A stretch of DNA of 33,446 bases from Azolla pinnata (Eukaryota; Streptophyta; Polypodiopsida; Salviniales; Salviniaceae), in assembly GCA_037176905.1 (NCBI GenBank), contig JBBBWG010002326.1, forward strand, positions 1 through 33,446, read 5' to 3'. Positions within the stretch are counted from its first letter, which is position 1. Every line of letters starts with the position of its first letter. The notes below the pieces were generated by a model. The model was not told the origin of the DNA. It made no database searches and was given only the letters and a program-made list of their open reading frames with translations. Shown in pieces: positions 30,001 to 33,446 of this stretch. The translations under genes were made by a program, and so were the position numbers.

Positions 30001-30263
30001 CCGACGAGCTAAAAGAAGCTTACCATGCTGCTCTGCCCAATTCCGAAGTCGTGCTCGTAGACAAGGTTGAACTGCTGTCTAGAATGGAAGAGCAACAAAC
30101 GTTGAGGGCCGAGTGGGAAGAGGACATGCAATCTCAACTAGAGAAGATAAGCATGCATTCTCAATCGCCGTCTTCCTTCACAACTCCCGTCAAACGAACC
30201 GTCTTTGATCACATTGTCGTAACCACTCCCTCCACCACCTCCACATCCCAACCCTACTACTAA
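15185..30263 (+). CDS. large coiled-coil protein, 12-exon gene, family not recognised
   Basis: Proposed join: 15185-15274, 16055-16120, 17628-17769, 18034-18128 (end uncertain), 19177-19338, 19686-20690, 25170-25394, 26536-26733, 27328-27387, 28741-28836, 28920-29008, 29111-30263. The product is ~1,100 residues. The ATG at 15185 has an in-frame TGA at 15146. Every junction uses GT-AG and the frame stays open through the stop at 30261. The N-terminus is acidic. Exons 5-8 and the start of exon 12 are Glu/Lys/Gln-rich with heptad-like spacing, forming a long coiled coil of ~500 residues. The C-terminal ~330 residues are mixed, with a second short coil, a Gly run and a Ser/Thr-Pro-rich tail. There is no signal peptide, membrane segment or catalytic motif. 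A structural or scaffold role (cytoskeletal, nuclear-matrix or centriolar type) is plausible, but I did not recognise the family. Confidence 0.8.
15489..15800 (+). repeat. minisatellite in intron 1, about 6 copies of 50-56 bp
   Basis: Units start near 15489, 15543, 15598, 15648, 15701 and 15756. Each has (T)GATCAAAACATCTTTT, GCATGCGTAGGCTCTTCAA and CTATCCAGGT with substitutions. The last unit is cut short. The frame at 15602-15802 is a translated repeat, not a gene. Confidence 0.85.
16055..16120 (+). CDS. exon 2 of the coiled-coil gene
   Basis: Acceptor GATGCAG|TGGTCA and donor GATCTT|GTAAGC bracket 22 codons, WSSFQQRAGSSVSKRESLSG-DL. Phase is 0 at both ends, matching exons 1 and 3. The piece is short, so it depends on the strong splice signals and phase. 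Confidence 0.6.
16426..16442. repeat. AG simple repeat in intron 2
   Basis: An AG dinucleotide run of about 17 bp. The rest of intron 2 (16121-17627) has no coding signal; short frames in it have no motif. Confidence 0.8.
17628..17769 (+). CDS. exon 3 of the coiled-coil gene
   Basis: Acceptor AACTGCAG|GAAGAT opens EDYKEYPSNAIPNDIDSPLE, then a basic-hydrophobic part, LIRFLKTWLIQKKTD. The donor is taken as GATG|GTACTC (phase 1), because this joins to exon 4 in an open frame. An alternative donor is CCGA|GTAATC, 15 bp downstream. Confidence 0.5.
18034..18128 (+). CDS. exon 4 of the coiled-coil gene, boundaries uncertain
   Basis: The acceptor CTAATATAG|AAGTC lets phase 1 from exon 3 read VLPENLEEQEMPHIVASLS. 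The stronger-looking acceptor TGCAG at 18000-18001 would need a phase 2 donor, which I could not find with a good consensus. Donors at 18077, 18095 and 18128 all leave phase 0 for exon 5. Transcript data would decide. Confidence 0.3.
19177..19338 (+). CDS. exon 5 of the coiled-coil gene
   Basis: Acceptor TTTATCAG|GGGGCT and donor GAGCTG|GTAAAC enclose 54 codons in phase 0/0: ADALFQQREEQLKNSEKRLI, then EEQTRLSDMRNYLLKYEVAL and SERERSVRKQEL. The heptad-like pattern starts here. Confidence 0.8.
19686..20690 (+). CDS. exon 6 of the coiled-coil gene (main rod)
   Basis: Acceptor AATTCAG|GATGTT and donor CAGAAG|GTCTTT enclose 335 codons, the largest open stretch of the rod, phase 0/0. It is dominated by E, K, Q and R with Leu/Ile/Val at heptad-like positions, for example EKQQQLEDFEKQLGKAMQDM and EEKFLAVENLVQKLDAREKL. 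The antisense frame at 19672-20214 is a shadow. Confidence 0.9.
22270..22770 (-). pseudogene. possible C-terminal fragment of a LINE-type ORF
   Basis: The minus strand reads CNWQVESEEHHVCRCFVFYE then IRGQYHCLYKNGFK, with Cys/His spacing (C..EEH..C.C..) like the terminal zinc-binding segment of LINE reverse transcriptases. After a stop, another frame continues KVKEYKYQHFLGLFLLGPKG. Only the Cys/His pattern supports the call, so it is tentative; it may instead be a lineage-specific repeat. Confidence 0.3.
23425..23493 (-). repeat. tRNA-like SINE head in intron 6
   Basis: The minus strand starts GGGGCGTGGCCAAGTGGTAA, matching the 5' half and A box of a tRNA (Gln/Cys-like, with a GCGGG anticodon arm). 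The 3' half does not close a cloverleaf and the B box is poor (GGAGTGACATTCAC). It is thus a tRNA-derived repeat or tRNA pseudogene. Confidence 0.45.
25170..25394 (+). CDS. exon 7 of the coiled-coil gene
   Basis: Acceptor GAAACAG|GTTGAA and donor AATGTG|GTAATA enclose 75 codons, phase 0/0: VEAHARKHEAELQQLETRKH, RRFQEVQAMKEEAKQCQKKV, and so on. The 40 bp before the acceptor are purine-rich and lack a pyrimidine tract, so it may be a weak or regulated exon. Confidence 0.75.
26536..26733 (+). CDS. exon 8 of the coiled-coil gene
   Basis: Acceptor TTACTTCAG|ATCAAT and donor GCAAAG|GTTGTA enclose 66 codons, phase 0/0: INLQHHIEKAGTKVMDHMMA, then LLQKLEVSEKKLHVLVKHIS and QQQKFLIEKEKALTAK. Confidence 0.85.
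26979..27029. repeat. compound (TA)n(GA)n microsatellite in intron 8
   Basis: About 24 bp of TA repeat run directly into about 24 bp of GA repeat. Intron 8 (26734-27327) has no other feature. Confidence 0.9.
27328..27387 (+). CDS. exon 9 of the coiled-coil gene
   Basis: Acceptor TTCAAGCAG|GAAAAG and donor CATGAG|GTGAGT enclose 20 codons, EKDQKHDFAVKLHHAMTEHE, phase 0/0. The donor is near consensus. Confidence 0.75.
28741..28836 (+). CDS. exon 10 of the coiled-coil gene
   Basis: Acceptor GAGACAG|GAATCA and donor GAACTG|GTAGGA enclose 32 codons, ESVETFTPEVLQQALVRIIK then DRDNFTGQQREL, phase 0/0. Intron 9 before it (27388-28740) shows no supported coding. Confidence 0.75.
28920..29008 (+). CDS. 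exon 11 of the coiled-coil gene
   Basis: Acceptor TTCTGTAG|GAGCAG and donor TTCCAG|GTGGAT enclose 89 bp: EQTKKEVQNAKLTLAEMVMG then ASITAHRAS. It ends in phase 2, and the split AG|A Arg codon is completed by exon 12. The flanking introns are short (83 and 102 bp). Confidence 0.85.
29111..30263 (+). CDS. exon 12 of the coiled-coil gene (C-terminus and stop)
   Basis: Acceptor CATTACAG|AGAACG, 383 codons and TAA at 30261-30263. It begins ERQALEQERRRLVKALFAAR, a basic coiled segment, followed by a polar, probably disordered region. A second helical stretch is LTRLQSVMQGLLNARDASRS with a Gly run (SGGGGGA) after it. The tail is Ser/Thr/Pro-rich (FTTPVKRTVFD), offering possible proline-directed phosphorylation sites. 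The ATG at 29097 is upstream of the acceptor, so it is not the start. Confidence 0.85.
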
Positions 30264-31199
30264 CTGGTTAGTTAACAGCCTGCCACCTTCTTTTCAGATT
30301 TGTACAAACCATACCTCCTCTTGTCCTCCAATATGGAGAAGTTGCCCATCCCCCCCCCCCCAAACTCTCTTAACCTTGTTTCTTCTGTACAGTTATATGA
30401 TTTTCTTGTAGACTTTTGGGGATGAGCTGATCCATCCAATCTCGCTTCATTCTTTTGGAATCATCGTTTATTCTAAAACATCATGTTATAGAGAGGGGAA
30501 AAATATGTCGCTACAGGTCTAGCTTCTCAACAATGAAGAACATGGTGGCCAATGAGACCTCACCAAATTATGTATATTTGAATCGCACTACATGGAAATC
30601 TGAAAAGTATCCAGTCAACCAGCCTTCGGCAAGTGCACTTCTTACAACATCTTTGGGCATTGAAGTACCAGCCCAAATATCCAATGCCTTCAAATGTTTA
30701 ACATGTGGAAATTGCATGTCATCACGAGGGTGCTCATTTCAATGGAGACATTATGCAATCTAATATAGTAAAACATTTAATGAGTCTTGTCATAATTTAG
30801 TCGACCCTTTGCTATGAGTATACCTATTCATTGGCCTCTATATTGTAGTGTTCACACTATAAGGTCAGCTATGATCAACTATTTGTGGGCTAGTTCATTA
30901 ACGAATTATGGTAAAGATTGAAAGTTTCGATATAACGTTGGGAGACAGATGCGAGATCTTTGGTCTGAGCACACAAACCTAGGATTTGGCCTATAAAAGG
31001 AGGCTAGCTACCTTCATGAGGGAACCCCATAGGGTTAGTACATGGAGACTCTAGTTGTTGGCAAGGGTCCCGTTCTAAGCACATGCGTCTTCTTCGACTC
31101 TCTCGAAGGTACAATGTTTTCTATCACAGCGGTATGGGACGCTGAGAATAGTCTAAATTTATTTCCCACCATTCAGCTTGGTGGTCTAGGGGTTTAGCC
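30264..31199. other. 3' UTR and intergenic DNA
   Basis: After the stop there is a T-rich stretch, a run of about 12 C at 30350-30361 and no clear AATAAA. The frame at 30455-30763 has no recognisable domain. From 30780 the sequence has no supported gene; part may be the upstream end of the copia LTR. Confidence 0.5.
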
Positions 31200-31600
31200 C
31201 TTCTTCCTTTCTTTTCTCATATCTTTCTCATGATTAGCTTAACGATTAGTAAGCCTCTATCAAACATGTGACACAATGGGCAAGGCCATTCAAATTGGTT
31301 TCGTTTGTAGGATGGTTTACTAACTCCTAAATTCTATAAATAGGAGGCTTGAACTCCATTGTGAAATATAGTAAAATCTTTTTCTTTTCTCCTTGTGTGT
31401 GTGTGCCACCCATGTAGTCTTTTATATGACCACAAGACTTCTTGCTCTTCATCGATTTGTTGAATATTTGACGCAATATGATCCACGCTTGTGCAGATCG
31501 TTTGGCTTGAAGAGTTGACTAGATCCACAAGAATTCGAAGATAACCAAGAGCTTCCGAATAGAGGAGTGGCAGCATGTGTTAGGAACGCTTCAACTCACA
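31200..31600 (+). repeat. probable LTR of the copia fossil (5' end not fixed)
   Basis: A TATA box (CTATAAATAGGAGG) at 31335-31342 and a CACTCACA-type end (ACTCACA, 31594-31600) precede a primer-site-like TAGTACCAGAGC at 31603-31614, two changes from TGGTATCAGAGC. The copia Gag fossil follows ~330 bp downstream. The LTR start was not located. Confidence 0.5.
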
Positions 31601-31602
31601 AG

Positions 31603-31614
31603 TAGTACCAGAGC
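31603..31614 (+). other. decayed tRNA-iMet primer-binding site
   Basis: TAGTACCAGAGC differs from the usual TGGTATCAGAGC at two positions. It starts 2 bp after an ...ACA LTR end, the same spacing as the intact site at 33207. Confidence 0.5.
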
Positions 31615-31937
31615 GAATTCGAGTTCAAGTAGCGATTGGTCGAAGCTAGATATAAAGAAGCCAAAATCAGTAGATCAAAGATTGTCGAGCTTGACTGACC
31701 GAGTGCCTTTTTGTCAACAAGATCGACAACATACCTTTGCTTAAATTAAGATCACTTGACCAAGCATCGTGTGCACCGATAGTACGAGCACTCCACTTTG
31801 AGTGTTTGCTTGATTTCTTGGCAAGACCAAGGAACACACGATATCAATGAACAATTGGACCAAGGAAGATTGAAGAAAGACTCAAACCAAGTAGAACTCC
31901 ACAAAAGCAATGCTTTAGCCTCAAGTACAAACTACAA

Positions 31938-32770
31938 GATTCAAAAAATTCGACACTAAGAACTTTGCCCAATGGAAGAAGATGATGTATGATGTTCCTG
32001 TCATCCGACACCACATCGACACAATCTATCACAATAGTGGACCGAGCTCAATTTCTCCAAAAGAATGGACTCCAAAAGAATGGAAACTACTGGATGAAAC
32101 TACTTGGTCGATGATTAGAATGCATCTAGCCGGGTAACGTCTACTTGAACATGGCCAAGGAAAAGACAACTTACGAAAATGTGGAATAGATAAGCTACAA
32201 TCAACCTAAGAGTTCATCCAAACTCATCTTGATCAGAATACTTTTTAACATGAAGACTATGGAATCCGAACTGGTGACCTCCTATGTTAACACCTTTAAC
32301 TAGGTGCTAAAAGAACTCTCATCACAAGGCTTGAACCTCAAAGAAGAAATCAAGCCTCGCTCTCAAGCCTCTCGAGGAACTTGGGAAGTTTCTTGTGTAC
32401 ACTCAGTCATCAGAGCAGTCCTGTCACCAAAGGAGCTTTAAAGATTGTTGATGGGACAATCCCTCAACGAGAATCCTGAAGCCCACTTCTTTGGAGGATT
32501 TGCATAGAGCAATTGTTGAGATTGAGCTATACCGAGGGGGAGAAATGACCTAAACATATCAAAGTTGCAAGGTACAAATACAAAACAATTTTGCAACAAT
32601 TGCAGAAAGGCCAACCACACAACTTCTGATTGTTGTTCATTGGCTAAGCAGAGAAAAGGGAGAAGGTTTGGGTGGAACAAAGTTTCTTTTCACTTGAATG
32701 GACCTCCAACTGAAAATAAGGTCAACGTAGTTGTTGTGACTCTCGCAAAGCACACGGATGTGGTTACTTG
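31938..32770 (+). pseudogene. Ty1/copia Gag remnant with CCHC zinc knuckle
   Basis: Plus-strand translation gives FDTKNFAQWKKMMYDVPVIR, PKEWTPKEWKLLDETTWSMI and RMHLAG before a stop at ~32135. In other frames follow ESELVTSYVNTFN (the copia Gag MxxxxSVxxHxNxFN region), GLNLKEEIKPRSQ, and a zinc knuckle CNNCRKANHTTSDC (C-x2-C-x4-H-x4-C) near 32591-32632. Order and spacing match copia Gag (UBN2-type domain then knuckle). Stops and frameshifts disable it. Protease and Pol are missing because a new LTR begins at 32790. Confidence 0.75.
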
Positions 32771-32789
32771 ACTTAAATGTCACATTTTA

Positions 32790-33204
32790 TGTAATGCCCC
32801 ATCACAAGTGGTTTTCGACCTATTTAGCAATAATTCGATTCGTCATTGCATAGGAGTGCCTGTCGAATGCGAGCATCTAATGGTCGTGTTCACACTGTCC
32901 ATAAGTGGACGGGCCATATTTGTAATATGCCGAAAGGGCTTGTGCCCTAGCTTAGGGGTATATATACCAAGCTTGTATGGTCGTCCAAAGTTGGTTGCTC
33001 CAACTCCATATAATAGTAGTGCTATTTTGTACCTATCTCTCTCTCTCTCTCTCTCTTGTCTTTGCCGCCACCATTGACCGCCTCAGATCTGAAGCCTCCT
33101 CCTTCAGACCTGATCTTCTCTCTGTTCTAACCTAACTCTCGACACCCCCACCTTAAAGCTGGGAGGTAGTGCTTCGTTCCGACTGACGACCTTCACACAC
33201 AACA
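32790..33204 (+). repeat. 5' LTR of a second LTR retrotransposon
   Basis: The segment starts TGTAATGCCCCATCAC (the common plant LTR opening) and ends CACACACAACA directly before a primer-binding site. It has a TATATATA box at 32959-32966 and a CT microsatellite at 33037-33056. The length of 415 bp assumes this start; TGTCAC at 32778 is an alternative. The interior continues beyond the window. Confidence 0.7.
32959..32966 (+). promoter_or_regulatory. TATA box of the LTR
   Basis: GGGTATATATACC lies ~170 bp into the LTR, the expected position for a U3 core promoter. Transcription would start near 32990. Confidence 0.55.
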
Positions 33205-33206
33205 TT

Positions 33207-33218
33207 TGGTATCAGAGC
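33207..33218 (+). other. tRNA-iMet primer-binding site
   Basis: An exact TGGTATCAGAGC, the site complementary to the 3' end of plant initiator Met tRNA, lies 2 bp after the LTR end. The following sequence to 33446 looks like an untranslated leader; no Gag start is visible before the window ends. Confidence 0.85.
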
Positions 33219-33446
33219 GCGGTTCCATCCGCTGCAGGCCGTCATCTGCTGCCACTGCCCTCCCGCTGTATTCAGCTCGGTGTGGACGTCAGAGCGCGTG
33301 GTTAAGAGAAGATTCAAGACAGTTACGGCCATCCATAACTTAACGACCGACGAGTAAAGACTTGAGCTTCCTGAGAGCTTTTCGGCGACGTCTTTTGTAT
33401 TGCGGCACATCATCGTGTTCGCCTCGACTTCAGGGAGAGAGCAGAA

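Noticed and set aside
15185..30263. Assignment to a named centriole, nuclear-lamina or golgin-type protein
   Set aside because: Coiled-coil composition alone is not diagnostic, and I recognise no family-specific motif.
31165..31200. tRNA-like GCTTGGTGGTCTAGGGGTTTAG
   Set aside because: No B box or acceptor pairing follows.

Overview
The window reads as nuclear DNA of a land plant: one long-intron, U2-spliced gene surrounded by decayed LTR retrotransposons (Ty3 chromovirus and Ty1/copia types, with initiator-Met-like primer sites), CACTA-like subterminal repeats, minisatellites and SSRs. Nothing bacterial or organellar is present. The lineage cannot be fixed from sequence alone. The repeat style and the failure to recognise the main gene would fit a seed-free plant (moss, lycophyte or fern), but this is inference.

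Left flank (1-4200). A GC-rich island at 1-1580 is the 5' end of a minus-strand Ty3-type element: LTR, primer-site-like sequence, then a Gag frame open to the window edge except for one in-frame TAG. Next (1940-2878, minus strand) comes a decayed chromovirus fragment whose short putative LTR opens with a seven-unit heat-shock-element array about 55 bp upstream of a TATA-like box. This is the most interesting signal in the window. After AT-rich DNA with two tRNA-like SINE heads there is a 100-bp satellite (3845-4185) whose 19-bp palindromes show paired, compensating changes.

Repeat belt (5900-14700). Three segments (6240-6975, 7420-7686, 10258-10593) share a CACTA-like terminus and GC-richer subterminal motifs. 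They are interleaved with AT-rich 28-30-bp minisatellites and a recurring TATA-containing module. A plus-strand Ty3 pol fragment (8146-8780) is joined to an inverted LTR piece. A longer minus-strand chromovirus (10597-13905) keeps LTR, Gag start, capsid, reverse transcriptase, RNase H, integrase and chromodomain; Gag runs directly into reverse transcriptase through an internal deletion.

Gene (15185-30263, plus). Twelve exons were assembled by reading frame and splice signals. They encode a coiled-coil protein of about 1,100 residues, family not recognised. Most introns are phase 0. Introns hold a six-copy minisatellite, SSRs, a LINE-like coding remnant and a tRNA-like SINE head. Exon 4 is the weakest part of the model.

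Right flank (30264-33446). A copia-type fossil (TATA, LTR end, primer site, broken Gag with a CCHC zinc knuckle) is followed directly by the 5' LTR and primer site of a second plus-strand LTR retrotransposon that runs out of the window.
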